Source: Chrysopilus asiliformis (Eukaryota; Arthropoda; Insecta; Diptera; Rhagionidae). Taken from it: DNA of 64,000 nt. The notes under the pieces were generated by a model. That model was not told the DNA's origin. It made no database searches and saw nothing but the letters and a program-made list of their open reading frames with translations. Below are positions 36,852 through 47,244 of this stretch, one piece after another; within the stretch, counting starts at the first letter, position 1, and every line of letters begins with the position of its first letter. The position numbers were made by a program, and so were the translations under genes. The stretch is from contig OZ035964.1 in the NCBI GenBank assembly GCA_964034945.1, positions 7,637,328 through 7,701,327 on the forward strand, read 5' to 3'.

Positions 36852-37486
36852 TATGTTTTATACTTTATGTTGAACTATTATAATTCGTTGAACTTGTAAT
36901 TATTTTATTTGTATGAATTATTTTACATAAAACGTTTTGTGCCTTTAAATTTATTTACTTATCTGCCATATGTACACTTTTTTTTTTAATTCAAACAAAA
37001 AGGGCGCAAAAAAAACTTGCATAGGGCGCAAAAAATCACTTGCATAGGGCGCATAGAACCATAGAGCCGGCGCTGCCCCTACCCACTCGTTGAGGGATGG
37101 AATTTTAAAAAAGCGTTTCTTAGCAAGCATCTATGAGGTAAGACGAATCTGTGTGCAAGATTTCATGGCAATCAGTTTGGTGATTCGGGAGATACTGTGA
37201 TGAGTGAGAGTCTATCAAGTGATGGGGAGGGGGGCTAGTGTATAAAAGTTTCAAATTGCTTTGACCGTGATTACACACGGACTAAGTGAACCGCCTGCAT
37301 GAACCTCTTGTGATTACACGACGTTGAACTGAACCTCACACCGACAAGTGGAACGAATGGAAACTAGGCCATTTTTATTTCAGTAACATCGTGGTCAGAG
37401 ATAATTTATCGGAATTTCGTAGGATTGTGGGGAAAAATTAAATTTATTAATAATTGTTAAAATATTAGTGATTGTATAAAGACAAT
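36852..37486. other. AT-rich DNA
   Basis: Contains a direct repeat AGGGCGCAAAAA near 37000-37050. GACCGTGATTAC at 37263 has an exact inverted match at 39724-39735, which may mark an older element around the Harbinger copy. No gene seen. Confidence 0.45.
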
Positions 37487-37622
37487 GGGTGCATCCAACT
37501 ACCACAGCGGCTCTGGAGCGAAGCTCAGCTGTCAAAAAAATGCTCAGCTGAGCAGCATTTTGTGTCCTGAATGCACCGCTCATTTATATATGAGCTGTCA
37601 TTGAAAGAAATTATTGTTCAAG

Positions 37623-37835
37623 ATGGACCGCGATGTAATTATCTCCATAATGTTAGAAATTTGTGCATCTGATACGATAAATCTGGAAGCTATTTCACTT
37701 TTGGTTGAAGAGTGTAATACTTCAGTTGAAGTCGCCCCAATCCGGAATGCGGCACCCGAAAGAAACCGGGATTATTTTGAGGTGACTATACCGAAGTACA
37801 CTCCCGAACTCTTTCGCCAACATTTTCCGCAACGC
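37623..37835 (+). pseudogene. Harbinger transposase N-terminus, interrupted
   Basis: From the ATG at 37623 the product includes RDYFEVTIPKYTPELFRQHF, close to the 'YFE-x-x-[IV]P-x-Y-[ST]-x-x-x-F-R-x-H-F' block found just before the DDE nuclease in many PIF/Harbinger transposases. The frame then enters the inner element at 37836 and continues as unrelated AT-rich translation to 37997. The catalytic domain is absent. Identification rests on this block and on the flanking inverted repeats with a 3-bp duplication. A relict, not a working gene. Confidence 0.55.
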
Positions 37836-39219
37836 CGCACGGCAAAAAATCCTGGAGTACTTTTCAATCCAAAAATTCTATTAGACAAAATTCCAATACA
37901 ATTTGGATTAGAATTTAATAAATGCGAATTATTACAAATATTCCAATACTTTTTTGTATTGGATTTCAAATTTTTTGTATTATATTTTGCCGTTTAATGC
38001 TTTTTATATTAAATTTTAATCCTAAAAGGAGTAAAACCAACACAATTTGCTTAATATCTTTAAAAAAGCAATCTGTGACGCAAACTTTTTGTAATTGTCA
38101 TTTATGTTTCGAAGTTCTTCAGTTTTTCAATAATTTTAGTTATTTGTTAGTGAAATTCATAAAAAATGAAGGAATTGCGAAGGACGAATGAAGAAAAACT
38201 TTTGAACCAAATGAAGTAATCAGATTCTTCAAGCATTCATGTAAATATGTGACATATATATTGTATGTATATTATTTTTTGAAAGCATTTTTTTAATACA
38301 GATTAAATTGGATTTCGTGAGTTGCAATTTGCAGATGCAGGAAAAAATTTACCCCAGATATTTGAAAAGGCATATCTTGTCGTTCATGGTATTGCAAATT
38401 AAATTTTGTATTTATTTTTTCTAACACCAATCCCTTTTCAGTCTTAAAAAATCTTAAACTTTTTGATTATTCATCAAAATTAATTCATCAAACCCCATTT
38501 TCAAAACAGAAAATGTCGAAAACGGCGAAAATTTTGGAAGGTTTAAAAGTTTACATACGCTCTCAAGACAGAAAAATTATTAATTTCGAGAATTCTTATA
38601 GAAGAGGTAACATTTGCTGTAGTCCGGAATGCATTTTCATGATCGCCGTGATGCCCTGAATTCCTCGAAATTCACTTAAATCAAAACATAGCATCAGAGA
38701 ACTTATAATATATGTAAATTTATTTAAAAAAATGAATTTTTTAAACTTTTCAAAACTTTAAATCCATGCAAATATTAAAATTACTGACCTTTTGTTATTA
38801 GTTAAGTATTTTTATGTCTTTAAAATTTTTCTTCAAAATAAATTAGTTTAAAACAAAAATTCCAATTTTATTTGCAATTCTAGAGAAGATTCAATTATTT
38901 GAGTAAGTATAAAAATAGATTAGAATCCAATATATTTTTTTTATTAAATTTTAATCCAAAAAGTATTAAACAATCTAATGAAATTTTAGATTAAAATGTA
39001 ATCCAATAGTATTACATCATTGTAATCCAAGCATTGCTATTTTTCAATCCAATTTGTATTAGAAAATTTTAATATGTTTTTGGATTACAAGTCAATATAA
39101 AAAAGATTAAAAAAATATTTTCAATCCAACCACTAGATTAAAATCTAATCCTATTCTGGAGTGGACCTATATGTAATCCAGTTTTAATTGAAAATCACTC
39201 CAGGATTTTTTACCGTGCG
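37836..39219. mobile_element. Nested non-autonomous DNA transposon, about 1.4 kb
   Basis: CGCACGGCAAAAAATCCTGG at 37836 is matched on the minus strand by CGCACGGTAAAAAATCCTGG ending at 39219. The interior is very AT-rich, with many TAATCCAA/TTGGATTA motifs clustered near both ends, like subterminal transposase-binding repeats. No intact protein. A clear target duplication was not found (at most CG), so the superfamily is undetermined. It lies inside the Harbinger relict and is therefore younger than it. Confidence 0.65.
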
Positions 39220-39506
39220 ACTATTTCCATTCCCGTTTGCTCAGCAAGAACTTCCATGAGGCTTCCCGTATTATAAATAACATAAATAACTATAAATATT
39301 ATAAATAACACCATTTATTTTAACACATGAATTGAGGTTATTTAATTCTTCATTTGACATTTGCTCAGCTACTGAGCGGAGTTCTTTTACGCTCGGAAAA
39401 AATGTGAGCTACTCAGTTGAGCCGCTCTGTAGCGATTGCGTTCAGTAACTGAGCACCTTTTTCGCTCTAGAGCGATGTTGAGCCGCTCTGGTAGTTGGAT
39501 GCACCC

Positions 39507-41024
39507 AATAAAAGGGTAGAATTTTTCATAAATAATAAAAATAGCACACATTATTCGAGATGCACACGCCATGGCGTCTACAAACCGAATGATTTTTTTG
39601 AAACAAGCCAATCACACGTCGTTCCTTATTAAATTCAAAATGAAATATTTACTTTTCGTATCATCATTCCCACTTCGTCTCTTGCCCAAATTTTGGTAAA
39701 GTCTGACGCCTTCCTGCGCCCATGTAATCACGGTCTTACATTGTAACGCATAATGAACAGTCGAAGTTACAGAGAAGTTTTTTTTTCGTAACATAATAGA
39801 AACCAAAATGCATAATATCGCTTTACTAGTCACCTCGCTGTTACCTTAACTGTGTATAGGTGAGGTTTCAAATTAAACTTGGCGGTTCCGGTGACATACC
39901 GGTATCGGAAAAGTTTCTGTCACCTTACAGAAAGCAAATTTGCAACATTTGCGTTTTGTAACCATGGTTTCAAACCGGTTACGTTACCGGATTGTAACCT
40001 CGTTGTGTTTCTTGGTTTTGCTCAGTCTTTTTGTCCGCAATTTTCGATAGTTGATAAACCACAAAATGGAAAATAGTGTACATTTTCAACTACATCTATC
40101 TCTCGTAATATTCTCTATCCAATATCGGAAACTCCATTAAAATTCGTTTACTTTTTCTGGGATAAATCAGACTTGGGTTTATTTAAAAAAAAAAAAATCT
40201 TTGATTAGTTTGAATTTTTCATGCATTGTTAAGGGTTTAACAATTCAACAATAAATAAGTAAACAAACTAACAAAATGGGCCCCATTATGATGAGAATAA
40301 AATCGCTCTCTGCTGGTGATCATTGAAGAAACTATGAGAGAATCGGTTAAAAAAAAAGGATTGAAAGAAATTCTATTAAATACAAATAATATAAAAGATG
40401 CGCAAAAAGAAATAAAAACCGGAAAAGTGTACGTGAAAACCGAATTACAATCTGAAACTTCATTGAGAAATATAGAAAAAGTCATAAACACACACAATAA
40501 AAGAAATCTGGAAAGGGGTTTGACTTTTTAAGATGTTTGTCATTAGAGGCCAATTACACGTCACAGCGGTGCGTCCTTTCGCTAGTCGCTGTGGCAATAA
40601 CTTAACATTTATCCCATAGGGCGGAGGACGAATAAAGAGCGATGCCAGGGAATTTCATTAAATGCCAGCTTGTTTGATTGCTGGATTCCCAATTACAAAA
40701 TATGGACCGCTGCAGGTAAGAAGAAATCCTCGGCACATCAACGATGGATTCGGAGAAGGGAAGTTTTTTTTTATTTTCGCACGACTCTCAACACGATACC
40801 ATCTCGAAAAAGGGGCAATGGAGAGATCGCTGCAGAGCTGATAGATTGACAAAAATCTCCCACATGTAGGTTGGGTGGCCGTCTTTTTTGTTGTTGAGTG
40901 AATCGTGGACAAAAGACCGACGGTGTGGGGTGACGGAAAGAGAAAACTTTTAACACATTGAAATTAATCGAAGCGACGCAGGTTTGTTTTCCGACCCGTC
41001 AAAGGAGTGCGGGGTTAAAAGGCC
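39507..41024. other. AT-rich DNA, no recognised gene
   Basis: A 60-70 residue Lys/Glu-rich frame at about 40316-40531 has no recognisable domain and no supporting splice sites, so I do not call it. GGTTACGTTACCGG-type motifs occur near 39960-39990. Confidence 0.45.
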
Positions 41025-41307
41025 GAAAATCCTCGACCAATAAAATCAAAGCTTTCATGTCCCTATCGTTGAAAGCTTTGATCTCATTGGTCGATAAGTT
41101 TCAATTGTAATTGCAATCGTTAGTCTGAATTGGACTTAAAGCCTGATTACGATTGCGATTACAATTGCGATTACGACTGCGATTACGATTACGATTGAAG
41201 CTTCTCGAGCAATGAGATCAAAGCTTTTAACGATTGGGACATGAAAGCTTTGATCTCATTTGTCGCGGAAGCTCAATCTTAATCGCAATCGTTAGTCTGA
41301 ATTGAAA
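41025..41307. repeat. Decayed MITE copies related to 4863-4996
   Basis: Two adjacent segments contain the arms CCAATAAAATCAAAGC and GCTTTGATCTCATTGGTCGA, and each ends in CAATCGTTAGTCTGAATTG. Between them is a hexanucleotide-like run of GATTAC/GATTGC (about 41146-41197). Confidence 0.65.
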
Positions 41308-42860
41308 CATTGGTTTTGAAAAAAATATGTGGTTTTGTTTCTTCAGGATTACGAATCAGTTGCGCCACTGGCAAAAATTGTCAGAAGAAATATTACATAA
41401 TAAAGAATCTTACATAATAAAGAATCTTACAATTCAATGCGCCGCAGGTGAATCTTTTTTCTAAAGGAAGCATAGATTATCCAAAACACTGCATGCCGCA
41501 AGCGAAAACCTTTTAATTTTCAGATTAAATCGAATACTCTGGGATAAAAATTTAGTTTCTGAGAAGTAAACCGATAAATGCTTTTTTTTTTAAAAAAATA
41601 ATTACATTTCCGGTATTTTTATTCCTTGCTAACTTATATAGAGAAATCGTAACGTCCCTCACCCCATTTAAAAATATTAGCTGCATTCCATCACGTATCG
41701 TCCCCACATTATCCCGATAGCCTCACCATATCAGCCATTTACCAATGGGGGATTCGATACCAGCCCCCCCCCCCCCCCCCCCCCCAATGGGTAACACAAC
41801 AACCGTAAACATCGAATGGAGTCTGGAAGACAGAGGGAGAGAGTACATAAGAATAGCTAGTGTGCTGGAATATAGTCGTGTATGTCAAATGTACGAAAAA
41901 CGAAGGGATAGGGCGGGCTTGGGATTGTGGCTATGATGTTTGGTGGTGATGAATGTCATGTCATTTTGTTGTCCTTGTGGCGTACAAGTGGTGCTGATAT
42001 TGGCGGTGGTTGGTGGTGGTGATTAAACCTATGGGGGTTGTTGTGGTTTATTTTCATCGCAACAGGACGAGTGAGTGTGAATGAGAGGCGAAAAGGGACT
42101 CGAATAAATTGATTTAAGTGGCTCTCGTTTCGCAGGGGATACTAATAAACTTGTGGTTGTCTGAATTAACTCCAGAATAATTCAGGATGGGGGGTCTGTT
42201 AAGAAGTGGGAGCGAATAAGAAAAATTGATACTCGAAGGGATGATTTCCATACCGAAATGTGTCGAAACAATCACGTGGAGATATGGGACCAATGCGTTG
42301 GATGAGGTGATTGGCAGGAGGAAAAGAATCTAGTATGATTTACCAGCTCTTCCAATCCCATTCCATCTGCCTGCCAATGATAATAGACCAACCTCAAGGG
42401 CAGTACGGGTATGCAACGCAACAAGTTCTTGAGTCCGACAAAGGATTGGGGACGCATCTCATTAGCACACATAGAAAACTTGGGCGGTGTGTACTCGATT
42501 TGCTCCGCTTTTTTTTAATTTTAAATACAAATGGATTTTATTTTTTTTGACAAAACTTACGGGCCAAAAGAGGGGAGGTTGAAGAAATGATTTACGTCCG
42601 GTGTCTTTTCTTACCGGGTCCATTTCACAATCAATGGAAAAATCAAAATTGAATAAATGATTTTATGTATTTATGCTGGTAGAAATGGTAAAATTAATTG
42701 GAATTTTGTATTTTGTGACCATTTCCCAACATTTCGTAGTAATTTTTTTTTTTTTTTTGAAAATTTCATTTTGTAAATTTTTGAAATTTTCAAGAAAATT
42801 TCAAGTCTGGAGAAATTTATTTTTTAAAAAAAAAATTCTATAATTGCAGAAAAACCAAAA
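41308..42860. other. Intergenic DNA with a 24-base C run
   Basis: Contains a homopolymer of 24 C at 41764-41787, a GGTGGT-rich stretch near 41985-42030 and A/T runs near 42745-42835. No gene recognised. Confidence 0.5.
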
Positions 42861-43625
42861 TTCACACATCCTGTAGGATCCTTTAAGCTATCAAAAACCG
42901 TTTTCCGTGAGTCGATAGGCCAAAAATTACGCGAGGGACAGACGGTTTTCCAAATGTCGGATCCTTAAAAATTCAATCCTTTTTTCTCGGAAACGGCTTA
43001 AAGGATTTTTATGAAATTTGGTATCTTAGAGTTTTTGGGGACGAGGAATCGATATCCGGTGTCCTTTTTGGGGGAGAAAGGATTTTTCAAGGACCTCGTC
43101 CTTGTACCGCCCAAATCGTACCGCCCCCCTCAAAAAGGACACCGGATATCGACTCTCCGTCCCCGATAACCTCTAGATTCTGAATTCCAGCCCGATCGGA
43201 GGACTTGAATTTTTCGTCCTTAAAAAAGTGAAGGGGTCCCCCTTGCGATTTTTTTCAATTTTGTGAAATGTCTCCGATTTTGCTGAAAATTTGCATAGGA
43301 GTGGTTTTTGGGCCTCTGATTAAGAATCCGTTGTCCGTTTTTCGATATCACCGATATTTTGGGCGGTGCAGGGAGAGGAGATGTCTCACAAAAAATGGAA
43401 TTTTCACTTGCTATTTACTAGAAACGCAGCAACTGTACAAAATGTCAAGTCTCTAACTTAATCGTTACGAAAGTTATGGTGTTTACGGACATACGGACGG
43501 ACAGACAGACGGATCGACAGGCAGATGGACTGACAGACGGACGGACATGCGGAAATCAAAGACTTTTGTCATCCCAAACACCTTGGTGTAGTTCAAACGG
43601 TAAACTAAATCTAATATACTCCTAT
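42861..43625. repeat. Dispersed-repeat-like unit with an inner inverted repeat
   Basis: Contains GATATCCGGTGTCCTTTTTG (43051-43070) and its exact reverse complement at 43131-43150, with imperfect extension on both sides. A GACGGACAGACAGACGG-type microsatellite follows at about 43485-43550. The unit ends with ACACCTTGGTGT, a short palindrome, and AAACGGTAAACTAAATC. A related tail, AAACGGTATACTAAATC, is at 62230. The layout resembles a non-autonomous Helitron-type element, but this is weak. Confidence 0.4.
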
Positions 43626-43631
43626 ATATGA

Positions 43632-44104
43632 TACTAGCAGACCCTTCGTTGCCAGCTTAAAGTTTTTTGTGTAAATTTTAGCATGCCAAAAAACCATAAA
43701 TTAAAAACTTAAAAACTTTTGGGAGAAAACGTTTCGAATTTTGAAATTCCAACACCGGATTCGTGATCAGTGACCCCGGAAACCCCCTTATGCCGGGAAA
43801 AATGATATTTTCGTTATCCTTACAGAATCTTCCGTTTCGAATTTTGAAAATCTAACATAGCTAAAAACCTGCTCCTGGCAACGCAGATCATTTTGCAAAA
43901 AAACCGCGTAAAAATCGGTCCAGTAGTTTTTGCGTTCTGTAATCTCAAATAGACAGACAGACAAGCATCCTTTTTTAAATCATACTAATATATAAAAATC
44001 GGTCCACCCAGTAAAAAGTTAGGCGTGAACATACATTAAAAAAAAAATATTCAGGTGGAATTGAGAACCTTTTCCTTTTTGGAAGTCGGTTAAAAATGAG
44101 TCGG

Positions 44105-44159
<55 letters not shown>

Positions 44160-44590
44160 TCCTCTTTCACGCAAAAACGGCTGAACCGATTGACTTGAAA
44201 TTTGACATGAGTGTCTGTGGTAGTTCTGGTTCCAACATAGGCATACGGAAAAGTCGCGCGAGGGGGGGGGGGGGGGGTAAAGTGATTTCGAAACTTTGTT
44301 TTCCCTCTATGTTACTCTTTTGCGAGGAAACTACTGAACCGATTGGTCTGAAATTTGGCATAGATGTTCGTCGGGGGTCCAGCCCCAACATAGACCCATT
44401 TAAAAGTAGCCCGAGAGGTGGGGGAGTAAGGGGAGGGGGTAAAGTGATCTCGAAACTTAGCTCTTCTCTATGTTACCCTTTCGCGGGGAAGCTACCGAGC
44501 CGATTGCCATTAAGTTTAGCTCCAAATAGACCATCAAAAAAAAATATTGAAAAAACTTAACCCGGCAACGACGGGTATGCAAGCTAGTAT
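43632..44590. repeat. Repeat bounded by ACTAGC...GCTAGT ends
   Basis: The left end TACTAGCAGACCCTTCGTTG is mirrored at the right by CAACGACGGGTATGCAAGC followed by TAGTATA. The right end has a CCCG-loop-CGGG hairpin a few bases before CTAG-T, as in Helitron 3' ends. Inside are a (TCTG)n run (44106-44160) and two diverged copies of a segment containing CTGAACCGATTG. No protein was seen. Confidence 0.4.
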
Positions 44591-45780
44591 ATAGATATTA
44601 GGTAGAGTAAAAAAAAACTAATTTTTTTCGAAACTAAATTCTGTCTAAATTTGTTTGTCGCGCCTCCTGCCAAGTCCTCGCAATTTATCTGGCAATCCAA
44701 ATTTTGATTTTCTCACGACAACAAGACGTTTTACTTGCATGAAAAGAAAAACTTGAAAACTTTATTGCAATCAATTCGATGTCGATAAGAACTCCTGTGG
44801 GCTCTGATTCTCCTAGCGTTTTACAATAAAAAAAAAATGGGAAAAGTCTCAAAATTTGGACTTATGTTGATACCGACCGCATTATTATAGATTTATTGTT
44901 TCCTTAATCTCTTTCTGATTCCCAGATTTATGTTCGTGTATTTCTTCCCCTAAAAACCGGAAAAATCACTTAATCTTGAATGCGAATGGAACGTGAAGAA
45001 CAGCAAGAATTCCTCCTCCTGATGACATTTTCTTACGTTTTTATTGACGAAATTCACACCAAATCAAGAGAATTTCGGTCAAACAATGCCAAACAAAACA
45101 AAAAGGGACGAAGCGCCTAACGAACAGGAATTAAAAGAATTTTTTTTTGTTTGTTTTGTTCCCTGTTTTACGTATTCACGTCCATTTATTGTGTTCTCTT
45201 AAGGTCCTTTGCCGTGTCCGTCCATCCTGATGGGATCAGTCCGAATATACGTAAATATTTTGGGTTTCGAATTCCGGAAGACGTTGAAAAAATGTTTTGA
45301 CTGACGCAACGGTGCATTTTTTTGGTGCGCTGTCGTCGGGAGTTATAAGTGAAGGAGACAAAGAACTTCGTTTTGCATCCTGGAGGACACACACGGTGCG
45401 CTAAGATCGTCTTTGCGAGTCACTTCAGCTCGGATGACGTCCGCATGTGGTCGCTTCCGTTGATTTTATAATGGAAGAAGAAAAAAATTACCCCCCCCCC
45501 TCCCTTTCCCGGCTTCTCCCTTTCTCTGCCTTACATTCGATCAGAGAGTTTTCCAGATTGGTTTGTTTATTTCTTTTCGATTCGCACAAAAAGTTCCCGA
45601 TCTTCGATTTAGTTTTCGTTTTTCTTTTATTTGTGTTTTCTTTTTGGGCATATCGCGAATCAATAACGATATTTGATACACGTATAAGTTGCCGACACGT
45701 CCCACGCACGAAAAATGCCAATAGGATTGGCGCCACATCACACAGTGTGGTATTCGAGTTAATCCACTAAGCTCTGCCCT
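44591..45780. other. Intergenic DNA
   Basis: No gene, RNA or element recognised. Confidence 0.5.
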
Positions 45781-45953
45781 GGAGTGGTATTCCGAAACTT
45801 GTCTCAATCGTTTGTTTCGAATTAGAAGAAAAAGCGATATTCGCTATCTCTGTTTCGCTTTGCCATTTATTTGGGTCGAAACAGAGACAGCGAATACTAC
45901 TTTTTCTTCTATCTCGAAACAAGCGCTTGAAACAAATTACGGAATACCACTCC
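45781..45953. mobile_element. Palindromic MITE, 173 bp
   Basis: GGAGTGGTATTCCG at the left is exactly mirrored at 45940-45953, and the two halves are complementary over most of their length (CGAATTAGAAGAAAAAGCG against TACTTTTTCTTCTATCTCG). A second, more decayed copy is at 33435-33621. Confidence 0.8.
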
Positions 45954-46044
45954 TGCTTGATTGTTCATCAAATTCTTACGCCCTAAACTTGCAGATCATA
46001 CTAGTTGTTGGTCTACCTCTAGCTACAATACCTTAAGACAATTA

Positions 46045-46171
46045 GGCCCGTTTGCTGAAACAAGTCATAACAATTTAAGTTGTGCTTAGCCTACTTAAAC
46101 CATAGAAATTCTGGGTCTTAAATAATTTAAGTTGAACATAAGACGCTATGACTTGTTTCAGCAAACGGGCC
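46045..46171. mobile_element. Harbinger-type MITE, 127 bp, TTA duplication
   Basis: GGCCCGTTTGCTGAAACAAG at the left is perfectly mirrored at the right (25-bp arms). TTA occurs at 46042-46044 and 46172-46174. A TWA-type 3-bp duplication and GGCCCG ends are typical of PIF/Harbinger MITEs. The perfect arms indicate a recent insertion. Confidence 0.8.
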
Positions 46172-46174
46172 TTA

Positions 46175-47086
46175 GTGCTATTAGACTAGATTCCTAGACT
46201 AATGCTAAGCTAAAGGAATAGCTAATTAATTAGTTAAAAAAAAAACTTTAATTTAGACAATTCTCCATTGCATAGATTCTTAAAACAAACACAAAATCGC
46301 TGCCTCTATATTATTATACTACGTAGAAAAAAAGTTAAAAGCGAAGCGGTTATGGAGAAAACAAAAACCAGAAGATGCAGAAAAATTTAAAAAAAAAATA
46401 AAAAATTGGGCAGTTTTTTCGGGTCGTATATAATTTTTTGTAAATCTTACTTTTATTATTAGTTTGCTAAGAAAAACATTCCAATAAAGCTTTATGGCTA
46501 ATTTATCTGTTCTAACATGCTAAAACGAAGATTTTCAAAAAAAAAAAAACAAACTTCAGTTGATGTGTGGATGTGAGTTGATATCGATTTAATTTTAACT
46601 GAAACAAAGATATATGAAATATTTTTAACACAAAAAAATAATAATAATAATAACACCGAATAATAGTAGAGCGAGTGTGCGGAAAACGTAAGGGCACTAC
46701 TTGAGTGAGTAACACAAATCGTAGACAAATAACAGATGAATGTTAAAAGGAGGACGAGAATAAGAGCAAATCGACTCAGGGGAAGGGTTAAAGCCGGATA
46801 AAAGCAAATTACAGAGAGACAGGCGTCCGGCACCCATCGCCCAGGCACACTTCAAACAAATAAACGCTTGGATGGACATAAAGCGATTTCGGTCCGGTAC
46901 ATTACCTTCGAAGCTGTTCTGCCATCAGCCTACCACACCACATCACACTACAATATCTATATTCGGACTATGAACGTACGACGGACGTATACGGAATGTA
47001 GGGAAAATGGGACTAGTAGGACCCACTCGAATGGTGCCGGTCCCACTCAATACAAGCACCTGAAGTCCGGCTGCAAATCCTTAGCT
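46175..47086. other. AT-rich DNA
   Basis: ATA/ATT trinucleotide runs near 46630-46655. No gene recognised. Confidence 0.5.
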
Positions 47087-47244
47087 GAGCTGGCCACTGT
47101 TTATCTTCCTTTCATCTACCCATGTCGAACCCTCTTCCTCGCCCCTCCCTATAACAGACAATCAAACCTCTTGCTATCGTTGGGTCATCTCAAGCAACTT
47201 TCAATGTAAAATTGACTTTCTGATACGCCTGAAAGTAGGCCGTA
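47087..47244. repeat. Duplicated segment, copy 1 (copy 2 at 51305-51479)
   Basis: About 158 bp shared with 51305-51479, including GAGCTGGCCACTGTTTATC and TTGACTTTCTGATACGCCTG. No inverted termini or reading frame was found. It could be a short interspersed element or a local duplication. Confidence 0.75.

Larger units (their letters stand above)
37487..39506. mobile_element. PIF/Harbinger element interrupted by another transposon
   Basis: The terminal inverted repeats read GGGTGCATCCAACTACCA inward from 37487 and on the minus strand from 39506. AAT flanks both sides (37484-37486, 39507-39509), giving a 3-bp duplication. The first part encodes a transposase-like N-terminus (from 37623). The remaining roughly 290 bp lie to the right of an inner element at 37836-39219. 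Without the insert the copy is only about 640 bp, so it was already internally deleted. Imperfect inner repeats (CAGCGGCTCTGGAGCG and CGCTCTAGAGCG) extend the termini. Confidence 0.7.

Noticed and set aside
37263..39735. A larger element around the Harbinger copy, based on GACCGTGATTAC and its inverted match
   Set aside because: Only 12 bases pair, no target duplication was found, and the flanking parts do not continue the complementarity convincingly.
40316..40531. Lys/Glu-rich frame of about 70 residues
   Set aside because: No recognisable domain, no splice or promoter support; A-rich DNA readily yields such frames.
43632..44590. Confident Helitron call from the CTAG-T end
   Set aside because: The right end fits, but the left end is an inverted version of the same sequence rather than a TC start, so the boundaries are uncertain; kept only as a low-confidence repeat.
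46868..47209. Plus-strand frame of 113 residues
   Set aside because: Its 3' half is the duplicated segment also found at 51305-51479, no domain is visible, and there is no splice support.
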